Notes: generated from the letters alone by a model not told the origin. A stretch of DNA of 36,567 nt from Bacteroidales bacterium (GCA_004552155.1 SFPF01000001.1:1-36567); one strand, 5' to 3'. Counted from the first letter of the stretch, positions 7,203 to 15,756 are shown. Made by a program: numbers and translations.

Positions 7203-8351
7203 ATGTCTAAAAAAAAGATTGCCGTCTTAGGCTCTACCGGCTCTATCGGCACACAGACGCTCGACGTAATCAGCCGCCACCCCGACCTTTTCGAGGCGCA
7301 CACGCTCACGGCCGGCCGCAACGCCGAACTGCTCATCAAGCAGGCACGCGCTTTCAAGCCCGACACGGTGGTGATAGCCGACGACACACAATATAATATT
7401 GTACAGGAAGCCCTTTCCGATTTACCGATTAAAGTGTATGCCGGCGCCGATGCCATAAGCCAGGTGGTCACTTCCGGCGACATCGACGTAGTGCTAACGG
7501 CCATGGTGGGCTTTTCAGGCTTGCGCCCCACGGTGGAAGCCATCAAGGCGGGCAAGGCCATAGCCCTTGCCAACAAGGAAACGCTCGTAGTGGCGGGCGC
7601 GATTATCAACCGCCTCGCCTTAGACAACCACGTGGTCATTCTGCCCGTGGACAGCGAGCATTCAGCCATTCTGCAATGTATTGTCGGCGAGGCAAGCCCC
7701 ATTCGCAAAATCCTGCTCACGGCCTCTGGCGGTCCGTTCCGCACATTCTCGAAGGAACAACTTCTCAGCGTCACAGCCGCGCAGGCTTTGCAGCACCCCA
7801 ACTGGGCCATGGGCGCGAAAATCACTATCGACTCGGCAACCTATATGAACAAGGGCTTTGAAATGATCGAGGCACACTGGCTCTATGGCATCGCGCCCGA
7901 GGATATCGAAGTCGTGGTGCATCCTGAAAGCATCGTCCACTCTGCTGTGGAATTTGAAGACGGGGCTGTCAAGGCGCAACTCGGTTTGCCCGACATGCGT
8001 CTGCCCATCGCCTACGCCCTCTCCTACCCCCAGCGCATCGCCGTGAGCGAGCAGCGGCTCGACCTCTTCAAACTCGGTGCGCTCCACTTCGAGCCGGCCG
8101 ATCCCGACCGCTTTCCTTGCCTGCGCCTGGCCTACGAAAGCATCGCGCGCGGCGGCAACGCACCCTGCGTCCTCAATGCCGCCAACGAGATTGCCAACCT
8201 CGCTTTCCGCGAAGGGCGCATCGGTTTTGCCGACGTGCCGCGCATCATCGAGGAAACACTTTCGAAAGCCTCTTTTGTCAACAATCCCACTCTCGACGAC
8301 CTTTTTGCCTGCGATGCCGAAGCACGCAGCATTGCCCAAACCCTTTTCTAA
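7203..8351 (+). CDS. dxr: 1-deoxy-D-xylulose 5-phosphate reductoisomerase
   Basis: Converts DXP to 2-C-methyl-D-erythritol 4-phosphate with NADPH, the committed step of the non-mevalonate isoprenoid pathway (the target of fosmidomycin). 382 residues. NADPH-binding GSTGSIG at 10-16, NKETLV at about 124-129, metal ligands Asp150 and Glu152 in PVDSEHSA, HPNWAMG at 198-204 in the flexible loop, and NKGFE at 216-220 with the third metal-ligand Glu220. It starts 31 bases after rimM behind an A/T-rich leader, and rseP follows 17 bases after its stop. The dxr-rseP order is widespread in bacteria. Confidence 0.96.
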   Translation: MSKKKIAVLGSTGSIGTQTLDVISRHPDLFEAHTLTAGRNAELLIKQARAFKPDTVVIADDTQYNIVQEALSDLPIKVYAGADAISQVVTSGDIDVVLTAMVGFSGLRPTVEAIKAGKAIALANKETLVVAGAIINRLALDNHVVILPVDSEHSAILQCIVGEASPIRKILLTASGGPFRTFSKEQLLSVTAAQALQHPNWAMGAKITIDSATYMNKGFEMIEAHWLYGIAPEDIEVVVHPESIVHSAVEFEDGAVKAQLGLPDMRLPIAYALSYPQRIAVSEQRLDLFKLGALHFEPADPDRFPCLRLAYESIARGGNAPCVLNAANEIANLAFREGRIGFADVPRIIEETLSKASFVNNPTLDDLFACDAEARSIAQTLF

Positions 8352-8368
8352 AAATCTTATAACGTAAA

Positions 8369-9739
8369 ATGGAAATATTCTTTATCCAAGCTCTGCAGCT
8401 TATCCTCTGCTTCATGCTGCTCGTCGTCTTGCACGAAGGCGGGCACTTCTTGTTTGCCAAAATTTTCAAGGTGAGAGTAGAAAAATTCTGCCTCTTCTTC
8501 GACCCTTGGTTCACGCTCTTTAAGTTCAAGCCCAAGAAGAGCGACACGACCTACGCCCTCGGCTGGCTGCCCCTCGGCGGCTACGTGAAAATCTCGGGCA
8601 TGATTGACGAGTCGATGGACACGGAACAGATGAAGCAGCCTGTAAAGCCCTGGGAGTTCCGCGCCAAACCGGCGTGGCAGCGGCTGTTTATCATGATAGG
8701 CGGCGTACTTGTGAATTTCCTTACGGCCTTGGCGATTTACGCCATGGTGCTCTTCACTTGGGGCGACACCTACGTGCCGTTGCGCAACATGACGGACGGA
8801 CTGAAATACAACGAAATGGCACAATCGGTCGGCTTCCGCGACGGCGATATTCCCCTGCGCACAGATGCCGTGGAACTCGAGCGTATGGACGGCGACATGT
8901 TTCGCGCCATCAGCGAAGCACACAGCGTGACGGTGCTGCGCGACGGCAAAGAGGTGACCTTTTCATTGCCCGGCGACCTGAGTCTCCTCGAAATGCTGAA
9001 AGACCAGCCGCGCTTCGCCGCAGTGCTGATGCCCTCGCGCATCGACAGCGTTACGGCGGGCGGCGTGGCAGACAAGGCGGGCATACGCGCCGGCGACGAG
9101 TTGATAGGCTACAATGGCCAGGCGTTCAGCACGTGGAACGAGTATGCCGTCGTGCGCGGCTCGATTGCCGACGTACTGGCGCAGGGCAACGCGGCCGACA
9201 GCTTGAAGATGCGTCAAGCTGCGCTCGTGGTGCGCCGCGCGGAAACGGGCATGACAGATACCCTCAACGTGATGCTCGGCAAGGACTACAAGCTCGGCAT
9301 CGTTTGGAACATTCCCACAGCCACGCGCTACGAAAGCGTGACGCGCACTTACGGTTTCTTTGAAAGTTTCCCCGCTGGCGCAGTCCATGGCTGGAAGGTG
9401 CTGACGGGTTACGTGGACGACCTGAAATACGTCTTTACGACAGAAGGCGCGAAGAGCGTGGGCAGTTTCGTCGCAATCGGCCACATGTTCCCTGCGGTAT
9501 GGGACTGGCAGCGCTTCTGGGAACTCACGGCATTTATCTCCCTAATGCTGGCATTCTTAAATATCCTGCCCATTCCTGCGCTTGACGGCGGCCACGTGTT
9601 CTTCCTCTTAGTCGAAGTCATCATGCGCCGCAAGCCGAGCGACAAGTTCATGGAGCGTGCGCAGACCGTGGGCATGACGCTCCTGCTGCTGCTCATGGCA
9701 TTTGCTCTATTCAACGATTTCAGGAATTTCTTATTCTGA
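8369..9739 (+). CDS. rseP: Site-2 protease RseP
   Basis: Intramembrane zinc metalloprotease (M50) that cuts membrane-anchored substrates such as anti-sigma factors and signal-peptide remnants in the inner membrane. 456 residues. The first membrane helix carries the zinc site HEGGH (His22, Glu23, His26). A periplasmic PDZ region lies in the middle, with RIDSVTAGGVADKAGIRAGD at about 223-242. The C-terminal helix has NILPIPALDGGH at about 396-407, whose Asp is the third zinc ligand. The start has no Shine-Dalgarno site, as usual here. The helicase gene begins 5 bases after the stop. Confidence 0.94.
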   Translation: MEIFFIQALQLILCFMLLVVLHEGGHFLFAKIFKVRVEKFCLFFDPWFTLFKFKPKKSDTTYALGWLPLGGYVKISGMIDESMDTEQMKQPVKPWEFRAKPAWQRLFIMIGGVLVNFLTALAIYAMVLFTWGDTYVPLRNMTDGLKYNEMAQSVGFRDGDIPLRTDAVELERMDGDMFRAISEAHSVTVLRDGKEVTFSLPGDLSLLEMLKDQPRFAAVLMPSRIDSVTAGGVADKAGIRAGDELIGYNGQAFSTWNEYAVVRGSIADVLAQGNAADSLKMRQAALVVRRAETGMTDTLNVMLGKDYKLGIVWNIPTATRYESVTRTYGFFESFPAGAVHGWKVLTGYVDDLKYVFTTEGAKSVGSFVAIGHMFPAVWDWQRFWELTAFISLMLAFLNILPIPALDGGHVFFLLVEVIMRRKPSDKFMERAQTVGMTLLLLLMAFALFNDFRNFLF

Positions 9740-9744
9740 TTTCT

Positions 9745-11205
9745 GTGCTTGAACAATATTTTTCGCAACTCATAAAAGAAGAACTACGGCACGAGCCTAC
9801 GCCATCGCAGGCCCGTGCCATTCGTTTGCTCTCGCGCTTCCAACTCACGCCCTGTGCCAACGCCCTCGTCATTCTGCGCGGCTACGCCGGCACGGGCAAG
9901 ACTTCGCTGGTGGCGGCCTTGGTGCGCGTGCTGAAGAAGTTGCAACGCCCCGTCGTGCTGCTTGCACCCACGGGCAGGGCCGCCAAGGTGTTTTCGCTTT
10001 ATGCCGGGCATCCTGCCTACACTATCCATCGCTTTATTTACCGTCAAGATACTTTCAAGGGCGAAGACACGCGCTTTTCGCTCGGTTTCAATAGTCTGAA
10101 AAACGCGCTCTTTATTGTGGACGAGGCTTCTATGATTGCCTCGGGCGAAGGCAGTTTCTCCGAATCCGTGTTCGGCACGGGGCAACTGCTCGACGACTTG
10201 CTGCGCTTCGTTTACGGCGGTAACAACGGTTGCCGCCTCATTATGGTGGGCGACACAGCGCAGTTGCCGCCCGTGGGTGAGGCTGACAGTCCGGCTTTGC
10301 TGGACGATGTTTTCCAAAGAATGGGAATGACGGTGGGCAGCGCCGACCTCACGGACGTGGTGAGGCAGGACGATGCCTCGCAGGTGCTGGCCGGCGCCAC
10401 GCATCTGCGGCAGATGATTGCCGAAACTCCAGAAGCCCTGCCCTGCCTTGCGGGAAGCGCGGACGGCGAGGTGCGCTTTTTGCCGGGTGACGAACTTATT
10501 GAGGCGTTGGTGAGCGACTACGATAAATTTGGTGCAGACGAGGTGATTGTCGTGACGCGCTCCAACAAGCGTGCCAACGTCTACAACAACGGTATCCGCT
10601 CGCAAATTTTCTATCGCGAGGAGGAACTCTCGCGCGGCGACCTCATTATGGCGGTGAAAAACAATTACCACTGGCCCGAAAAGGCGGCAGCCGCTTTGCC
10701 CAAGGGCGAGAGCCTGCCTTTCTCCTTTATCGCCAACGGTGACGTGGCGGAAGTGCTTGCCGTGCGCAACGTGCACGAGCAATACGGCTTTCGCTTTGCC
10801 GACGTGACGCTGCGCTTTCCTGACTACGACGGGCAAGAACTCGATTGCCGCGTGTTACTCTCCACTTTGCAGTCGGAAGCCCCCGCGCTCACCGCCGACG
10901 AAAGCCGCCGTCTCTATGAGGCGGTGCTCGAAGACTATGCGCATATATCTACAAAAAAAGAGCGCATGAAAGCGCTCCGTTCGGATGCCTATTATAATGC
11001 TTTGCAAATAAAATATGCCTATGCCGTGACCTGCCACAAGGCGCAGGGCGGGCAGTGGCGGCGCGTCTATATCGACCAAGGCTATCTGCCGCCCGACGCG
11101 CTCGGCGTTTCTTATCTCCGTTGGCTTTACACGGCCTTTACCCGCACTTCCGACCGCCTTTATCTCGTGAATTGGCCGGAGGAGCAGCGGGTTACCGCGC
11201 CGTAA
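9745..11205 (+). CDS. RecD-like ATP-dependent DNA helicase
   Basis: Superfamily 1 helicase of the short RecD/Dda-like group found throughout Bacteroidota; it probably acts in DNA repair or replication restart. 486 residues. Walker A GYAGTGKTS at 46-54, motif Ia VLLAPTGRAA at 71-80, Walker B VDEASM at 125-130 and motif III MVGDTAQLPPVG. Near the end is VTCHKAQGGQW, the UvrD/RecD C-terminal motif, then YTAFTR (motif VI). The best start is GTG at 9745, 5 bases after rseP; no in-frame ATG fits the homology. It has neither a RecD N-terminal domain nor RecBC neighbours, so it is not the RecBCD subunit. Its end overlaps the convergent DUF5715 gene by 14 bases. Confidence 0.9.
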   Translation: MLEQYFSQLIKEELRHEPTPSQARAIRLLSRFQLTPCANALVILRGYAGTGKTSLVAALVRVLKKLQRPVVLLAPTGRAAKVFSLYAGHPAYTIHRFIYRQDTFKGEDTRFSLGFNSLKNALFIVDEASMIASGEGSFSESVFGTGQLLDDLLRFVYGGNNGCRLIMVGDTAQLPPVGEADSPALLDDVFQRMGMTVGSADLTDVVRQDDASQVLAGATHLRQMIAETPEALPCLAGSADGEVRFLPGDELIEALVSDYDKFGADEVIVVTRSNKRANVYNNGIRSQIFYREEELSRGDLIMAVKNNYHWPEKAAAALPKGESLPFSFIANGDVAEVLAVRNVHEQYGFRFADVTLRFPDYDGQELDCRVLLSTLQSEAPALTADESRRLYEAVLEDYAHISTKKERMKALRSDAYYNALQIKYAYAVTCHKAQGGQWRRVYIDQGYLPPDALGVSYLRWLYTAFTRTSDRLYLVNWPEEQRVTAP

Positions 11206-12028
11206 TGTGGAAACACGACTGCTTATATTCGTATTTCACATAACAAGTTCCCAGTTCCCTTTGGTCTTCCAGCACCTCCGCCAAAATAGATTTGAGCGTT
11301 ACGCCCCAGGTCTGCGGTTGCTCGGGCGCATCGGGGTCTTGCACGCGCTGGAAATGGTTGTAGGAAATGTCGAAAGTAGTGCCGTACTGATGGCAACTTT
11401 GCTCCGAAGCATTGCGGTTCACGTTGCGCAGGCGGCGCACGTCTTCTTTTGTCCGTAATATGGAGGTAACGGTCATTTTGTGCAGGGGATAGCCTTTTGT
11501 AGCGAGCGAATCCATAAAACTGCGCCCGATTTCTTCCAAAAGCCTTGCGGCGCGCGGCACGAGATAGGCGATAGAATGATGCAAAGGCTTTATCGTATAA
11601 AACGGGCAGTCGCCCACATAAACCAGCTCGCGCATCTTATGCACCGCCTCGTCGCGATTTTCTATGGCATCGGGCAGTCCGAGGCGTTGCGCCGTTGCCA
11701 GCTGCACGTCGTTGAGGTCGGGGAAAGCGTCCTCAAAGCGGCGCACGCTCGTAACGCGGTTCTTAACCGGCTCGCCCTTCTCATTTAATAATAGATAGGG
11801 TCGGCGCGCACGCATCAGCAGCGAATCTACGTGGAGGCTCTGCAAACCGATCGTATCGTTCGGCATCACCCTTTCTGCTTCCGCCGCCAACGACTCTTCT
11901 TCGGGCTGCGCCGCAGCAATCCTGCGCGGTTGCGCAATGTCGGGGCGCACGCACTTCACAATCAATAGCACGCAGACAATAAAGACGAAAAAGAGGATAA
12001 AATGAACGGGCGTTATCTTTTTGAGCAT
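11192..12028 (-). CDS. DUF5715 protein, putative M15-like peptidase
   Basis: A 278-residue protein anchored by an N-terminal membrane helix (about 9-25), with the rest in the periplasm. It belongs to DUF5715, a conserved Bacteroidota family. The C-terminal half contains SCHQYGTTFD at 211-220 and ends EYKQSCFHITAR with His274. This resembles the LAS (M15, D-Ala-D-Ala/D,D-carboxypeptidase) zinc pattern SxHxxGxxxD ... E ... H, with His213, Asp220 and His274 as candidate ligands and Glu267 as candidate base. A peptidoglycan-cleaving role is therefore inferred. It is convergent with the helicase gene, sharing 14 bases at the 3' ends, and transcribed from the repeat-rich region to its right. Confidence 0.8.
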   Translation of the reverse strand: MLKKITPVHFILFFVFIVCVLLIVKCVRPDIAQPRRIAAAQPEEESLAAEAERVMPNDTIGLQSLHVDSLLMRARRPYLLLNEKGEPVKNRVTSVRRFEDAFPDLNDVQLATAQRLGLPDAIENRDEAVHKMRELVYVGDCPFYTIKPLHHSIAYLVPRAARLLEEIGRSFMDSLATKGYPLHKMTVTSILRTKEDVRRLRNVNRNASEQSCHQYGTTFDISYNHFQRVQDPDAPEQPQTWGVTLKSILAEVLEDQRELGTCYVKYEYKQSCFHITAR

Positions 12029-12048
12029 CGTTTAGCGGTATGATATTT

Positions 12049-12220
12049 AGTAAACAAGTAGACGAGGAGATTTTCGTGCAAGCGAGCGCAGAGCCGAACT
12101 TGTTCGGGCTATGCCGAGCGCAGCCGAAAATCACGAAGTAAACAAGTAAACGATCATATAAAATATAGTTTGCAAGACAAATCTGTCTCGTCTACTCGTT
12201 TACTTGTTCACTCGTCTACT
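12049..12220. repeat. Octamer-repeat block around a palindromic core
   Basis: The 285-bp gap between the DUF5715 gene and phoH holds octamers of the T-Y-T-A-C-T-Y-G family. They face left at 12049-12066 and 12137-12152 (AGTAAACAAGTAGACGAG) and right at 12184-12220 (GTCTCGTCTACTCGTTTACT). Between them, about 12082-12132, lies AGCCGAACTTGTTCGGGCT, a hairpin, followed by GCGCAGCCGAAAAT, a phrase that recurs at about 29028-29042. The opposed octamers could pair into a long hairpin. No gene is seen here. Confidence 0.75.
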
Positions 12221-12281
12221 AAAACTTGGTTTTACAGCACAAAAGTAACAAAAAAATAAGGAAAATCTATTTTGTATTGCG

Positions 12282-12289
12282 TATTTTTG
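12282..12289 (+). promoter_or_regulatory. Likely -7 box for phoH
   Basis: TATTTTTG followed by C fits TAnnTTTG. It lies 24 bases before the chosen phoH ATG. No TTG is found at the expected -33 position. Confidence 0.5.
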
Positions 12290-12313
12290 CACCTGCAATA
12301 TACCTTTTCATAT

Positions 12314-13273
12314 ATGACAGAAAAGCATTTCCTGATAGAATCCTCCGACCCCGCGCTCTTTTACGGCGCTAACAATGCCAACCTCCGCCTGCTCCGCGCC
12401 CTCTGCCCCAAGCTGCGCATCGTGGCCCGCGACAACGTGGTGCGCGTCATCGGCAGCGAAGAAGACATGGCGGCGTTCGACGAAACGTTCGCCGCACTCG
12501 ACCGCCACTGCGCCAAGTACAATCGGCTCGCAGAGGAGGACATCATCAATATCCTCAAGCACCGCACCGCCGAGAGCGATGCCAATTCCGACACCATCGT
12601 TTACAGCACGGGCGGCCGCCCCATTGCGCCGCGCTCGGCCAATCAGCGCAAACTCGTAGAGGCATTCCGAACGAACGACATGCTGTTCGCCGTAGGCCCC
12701 GCCGGTTCTGGCAAGACCTACACCGCCATCGCGCTCGCCGTGCGTGCGCTGAAAAACAAGGAGGTCAAGAAACTAATCCTCAGCCGCCCCGCAGTGGAGG
12801 CGGGCGAAAAACTGGGCTTTCTGCCGGGCGACATGAAAGAAAAAATCGACCCCTATCTGCGCCCGCTCTACGATGCTTTGGAGGAAATGATACCGCCTGC
12901 CAAATTGCAGGAATATATAGAGACGAATGTCATTCAAATAGCCCCGCTCGCCTTTATGCGCGGCCGTACGCTCAACGATGCCGTGGTCATTCTCGACGAA
13001 GCGCAAAACACCACCTCGGCGCAAATAAAAATGTTCCTAACCCGTATGGGCTGGAACACGAAGATGATTATCACGGGCGACCGCACGCAAATCGACCTGC
13101 CCCACTCCGTGCGCAGCGGCCTTATCGAGGCGATAGAACTCCTGCGCGGCATTCCCGGCATCGCGTTCATAGAGATGGACAAAGGCGACATCGTGCGCCA
13201 CAAACTCGTGACGCGTATCGTCGAGGCGTACGAGGGGGCAAACAACAGACATTATGAGGAGGGCAAACAATAA
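12314..13273 (+). CDS. phoH: PhoH-like ATPase
   Basis: P-loop ATPase of the PhoH/PhoL type, linked to RNA metabolism and phosphate or stress responses; the exact activity is not settled. 319 residues from ATG 12314. A start at 12272 would add 14 residues that include the promoter -7 box, so it was rejected. An N-terminal KH-like region is followed by Walker A GPAGSGKT at about 128-135, the LSRPAVEAGEKLGFLPGD block, and Walker B VVILDEAQN at about 226-234. ITGDRTQIDLP near 254-264 is also typical. The gene stands alone, with its own promoter and a terminator directly after the stop. Confidence 0.93.
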   Translation: MTEKHFLIESSDPALFYGANNANLRLLRALCPKLRIVARDNVVRVIGSEEDMAAFDETFAALDRHCAKYNRLAEEDIINILKHRTAESDANSDTIVYSTGGRPIAPRSANQRKLVEAFRTNDMLFAVGPAGSGKTYTAIALAVRALKNKEVKKLILSRPAVEAGEKLGFLPGDMKEKIDPYLRPLYDALEEMIPPAKLQEYIETNVIQIAPLAFMRGRTLNDAVVILDEAQNTTSAQIKMFLTRMGWNTKMIITGDRTQIDLPHSVRSGLIEAIELLRGIPGIAFIEMDKGDIVRHKLVTRIVEAYEGANNRHYEEGKQ

Positions 13274-13303
13274 AAAGAGGGACGCATCAACGTCCCTCTT
13301 TTT
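13272..13303. terminator. Bidirectional terminator, phoH / sugar transferase
   Basis: AAAAAGAGGGACG (13272-13284) pairs with CGTCCCTCTTTTT (13291-13303) around CATCAA. With A and T tracts on both sides it can serve phoH and the convergent sugar transferase gene, whose stop lies next to it. Confidence 0.88.
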
Positions 13304-13951
13304 TTAGAATTTATTTCCTGAAACAATTTTATAAAACGTCTGCCAAAGGATTTTCATATCAAACACCCAAGAGCGGTGCTCGAGGTAGTACAGATCCAAT
13401 TCGAGGCGGCGCAGCATTTTCTCGAGCGTATCGGTGTAGCCGTTGTAGAGCGTGGCGTAAGAAGTGACGCCCGGGCGGATTTTATAAAGCTCCGCATAGC
13501 GCGGGTCGCACTCCATAATCTTGTCGATATAGAACTTACGCTCCGGGCGCGGCCCGATGAATGCCATGTCGCCGACAAAGACGTTCCAAAGCTGCGGCAG
13601 TTCGTCGAGATGGTGGTCGCGAAGAAATTTGCCCGTCTTGGTGAGGCGGTCGTCCTTTTCGCCGCAAAATAATTGCGGTCCACTCTTTTCTGCGCCCATG
13701 CGCATACTCCTGAACTTATAGATATAGAACGGCATGCCGTTCAGCCCGATGCGCTCTTGCTTGAAAATGGCAGGTGCACCGTCTTCAAGGCGCACGGCGA
13801 TATAGCAAATCAGAAAGAGGGGCGAGAACACGATGAGCAGCACGGCTGCCAGCAGACAGTCAAACGTCCTTTTCGCCGCTTGTCCCCACACGGACATGCC
13901 ATCCTCTATCACTATATGTTCTTCTTCCTGCATAAGCGTTAATGCCTCCAT
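13304..13951 (-). CDS. Initiating undecaprenyl-phosphate sugar transferase
   Basis: Polyprenyl-phosphate hexose-1-phosphate transferase of the WcaJ/RfbP C-terminal type, which loads the first sugar on undecaprenyl phosphate for capsule, exopolysaccharide or O-antigen. 215 residues. KRTFDCLLAAVLLIVFSPLF at about 28-47 is the membrane hairpin. Next come FKQERIG, YKFRSMR, DELPQLWNVFVGDM and IGPRPE, all conserved in the catalytic domain. The start may be at 13951 or at the internal ATG at 13933, which has GGAGG 11 bases upstream. No polysaccharide cluster surrounds it, so the glycan it serves cannot be named. It lacks the large N-terminal domain of full WcaJ, as expected for the short form. Confidence 0.9.
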   Translation of the reverse strand: MEALTLMQEEEHIVIEDGMSVWGQAAKRTFDCLLAAVLLIVFSPLFLICYIAVRLEDGAPAIFKQERIGLNGMPFYIYKFRSMRMGAEKSGPQLFCGEKDDRLTKTGKFLRDHHLDELPQLWNVFVGDMAFIGPRPERKFYIDKIMECDPRYAELYKIRPGVTSYATLYNGYTDTLEKMLRRLELDLYYLEHRSWVFDMKILWQTFYKIVSGNKF

Positions 13952-14036
13952 AATGTATTATTGTTTTACATTATTAACGCAGGCTTTTTGCTTTTATTGC
14001 TTTGCGACAGTAATTTTTATTTTCCCTCGATCTATT

Positions 14037-14056
14037 CGCCCCGGCTATTCGGGGCG
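14037..14056. repeat. Hairpin in the 13952-14503 gap
   Basis: CGCCCCG (14037-14043) pairs with CGGGGCG (14050-14056) around GCTATT, followed by TTTG. It lies upstream of the sugar transferase gene. The 552-bp gap also holds a smaller hairpin near 14204-14219 (AAGGCAA/TTGCCTT) and the element at 14242-14424. No credible coding frame was seen. Confidence 0.55.
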
Positions 14057-14241
14057 TTTGCTTGCTCCGATGCTCCTTTACAGAATCCACTATTCTCGCA
14101 ACCGCTGAATTTGCTTACTGTCATCGCTCAATTTCATATATCGGAGCAACGTTATCGCGAAGATCATCATCGTGCTCTGCCAAGAAAATTGTTCCTGTCA
14201 TATAAGGCAATTTTGCCTTTCTTATAAGATAGTTTTCAATT

Positions 14242-14424
14242 TCTCCGAGCAATTTTTTGTTACAAAGTTTGTAACACGTATTACAAAGTTTCTAACATGT
14301 GTTACAAAGTTTGTAACGCTTGTTACAAACTTTGTAATAAAAAATGTCTTATAGGATAGGAAAAAGTATCAAGGAGAAAATAAAAAATGTATTATATGAG
14401 CGTAAAAAATATCTGCGCAGACAG
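14242..14424 (+). repeat. Palindrome-array element, copy 1
   Basis: Four 17-bp palindromes of form GTTACAAAGTTTGTAAC start at 14259, 14280, 14301 and 14322, an exact 21-bp step with 4-base spacers (ACGT, ATGT, GCTT). Unit 1 is a perfect palindrome around a central base; the others carry one or two changes. They are followed by TAAAAAATGTCTTATAGGA, a run with TATCAAGGAGAA, and AAAAAATATCTGCGCAG. A second copy with the same order lies at 25714-25910. The left end (TCTCCGAGCAATTTTTT) is a degraded inverse of the right end. Confidence 0.85.
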
Positions 14425-14444
14425 CAGGAACTGTCTGCGCAGAT
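14411..14444. repeat. 14-bp perfect inverted repeat
   Basis: ATCTGCGCAGACAG (14411-14424) pairs exactly with CTGTCTGCGCAGAT (14431-14444) around CAGGAA. Its left arm overlaps the right end of the palindrome-array element. It sits 60 bases past the ampG stop and could end ampG transcription, but has no T tract. Confidence 0.7.
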
Positions 14445-14503
14445 GGCGGTTGCACCGATAGCATATAGTTGGGAGAAATTGGCAGGCAAGCAAACTTGCG
14501 CCG

Positions 14504-15667
14504 TCAATCCTCGCTTGCATCAAACTTTACGAGCGCGGACACAAGGAAGGTGACGCTGCATAGCGCGGTGGTAATGATAAAGAAGTTGAGGTAGCCCGTG
14601 AGTTCCTGCAACATACCGCTCACCAAGCCGGGCAGCATCATGCCCAAGGCCATGAAGCCCGTGGCGAAGGCGTAGTGCGCCGTGGAGTTTTCGCCGCGCG
14701 CGAATTGCAGCAGGTAAATCATATAGGCGGTGAAACCGAAGCCGTAGCCGAACTGCTCCAAAAACACGAATGCACCTATCAGCGTGAGGTTTTCGGGCTG
14801 GTAATAGGCAAGGATAATGTAGAGCGCATCGGGGATAGTGATGCTCGCCACCATCGGCCAGAGCCAACGCTTCATGCCGCCCTTGCCGGCTGCGAGGATG
14901 CCGCCGAGAATACCGCCGAGCGTGAGCCCCACGATGCCTACCGTGCCTTGCACGAAGCCTATCTCGGCCGTGGTGAGCGCCAAGCCGCCGCCCTCCACGC
15001 TGTCGAGCAGGAAGAGGGGCGTTATCTTGGTGAGGAACGCCTCGGGCAGGCGGTAAAGCAGCATGAATGCCAAGGCACAGACGATGCCGGGCTTTTGGAA
15101 AAAGCTGATGAAGGGCTTAATGATGTCGCCGGTAAAATTATTTGCGGTGCGCGGGCATTCTGCCAGGATTTCCGTGCGGGGCAGCGATGCCAAATGCCAG
15201 GCGGCAAGCAGGAGGAAGAGGGCGGCGGCCACGAGCATCACGGTTGCCCATGCGGCGGCGGGCTTGTAAATGAGTTCGAGCGTGCCGGCAAGCATGATGA
15301 GCAAGCCCTGTCCCGCTATGATGGCAACGCGGTAGAAGGTGGAGCGTATGCCTACGTAGAAGGCCTGCTCTTTCTTCGTGAGTGCCAGCATGTAGAAGCC
15401 GTCGGCGGCGATGTCGTGGGTCGCACTCGAGAAGGCGAGCAGCCAGAAAAAGGCGAGCGACCATTTGAAAAAGCCGGGCGTGGGCAGCGTCAGCGCAAGT
15501 CCGCCGAGGGCCGCGCCGATGATAAGCTGCATCGCAATGATCCACGTGCGCTTTGTGCCGAAAGCGTCCACGATGGGGCTCCAAAAGGGTTTGATTACCC
15601 ATGGAAGATAGAGCCACGAGGTGTAAAACGCGATGTCGGCGTTGCCGATGCCGAGCCGCTTGTACAT
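14504..15667 (-). CDS. ampG: AmpG-like muropeptide permease, N-terminus unclear
   Basis: Major-facilitator transporter of the AmpG family that imports anhydro-muropeptides across the inner membrane for cell-wall recycling. 387 residues from the ATG at 15667, with about 11-12 hydrophobic helices. MYKRLGIGNADIAFYTSWL, PFWSPIVDAFGTKR and the DIAADGFY block are typical. The same frame continues upstream with homology (LPTLYIAEGIPYIVVTVVATI) to about 15739, but without ATG, GTG or TTG before a stop at 15749-15751. An ATG at 15741 is in another frame, so the true start may be lost by a one-base change near 15735. It is the last gene of the operon behind the SpoIID-containing fusion, which fits uptake of released wall fragments. 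Confidence 0.82.
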   Translation of the reverse strand: MYKRLGIGNADIAFYTSWLYLPWVIKPFWSPIVDAFGTKRTWIIAMQLIIGAALGGLALTLPTPGFFKWSLAFFWLLAFSSATHDIAADGFYMLALTKKEQAFYVGIRSTFYRVAIIAGQGLLIMLAGTLELIYKPAAAWATVMLVAAALFLLLAAWHLASLPRTEILAECPRTANNFTGDIIKPFISFFQKPGIVCALAFMLLYRLPEAFLTKITPLFLLDSVEGGGLALTTAEIGFVQGTVGIVGLTLGGILGGILAAGKGGMKRWLWPMVASITIPDALYIILAYYQPENLTLIGAFVFLEQFGYGFGFTAYMIYLLQFARGENSTAHYAFATGFMALGMMLPGLVSGMLQELTGYLNFFIITTALCSVTFLVSALVKFDASED

Positions 15668-15756
15668 AATGGTGGCTACGACGGTGACAACGATATATGG
15701 TATGCCTTCGGCTATGTAGAGCGTGGGCAGGGAAGGGACATTTTTATATTAAGATT

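Noticed and set aside
14259..14338. CRISPR array
   Set aside because: The units are 17 bp with 4-base spacers that do not vary like spacers, and no cas gene is present. The same holds for the 42-bp repeats at 30492.
14259..14338. Iterons of a plasmid or chromosome origin
   Set aside because: Direct 21-bp repeats suggest iterons, but there are two copies 11 kb apart, no rep or dnaA gene nearby and only chromosomal housekeeping genes around.
14344..14553. A 69-residue plus-strand frame after the first palindrome array
   Set aside because: It lies inside the repeat element and runs antisense into the end of ampG; the matching place in copy 2 does not code for it.
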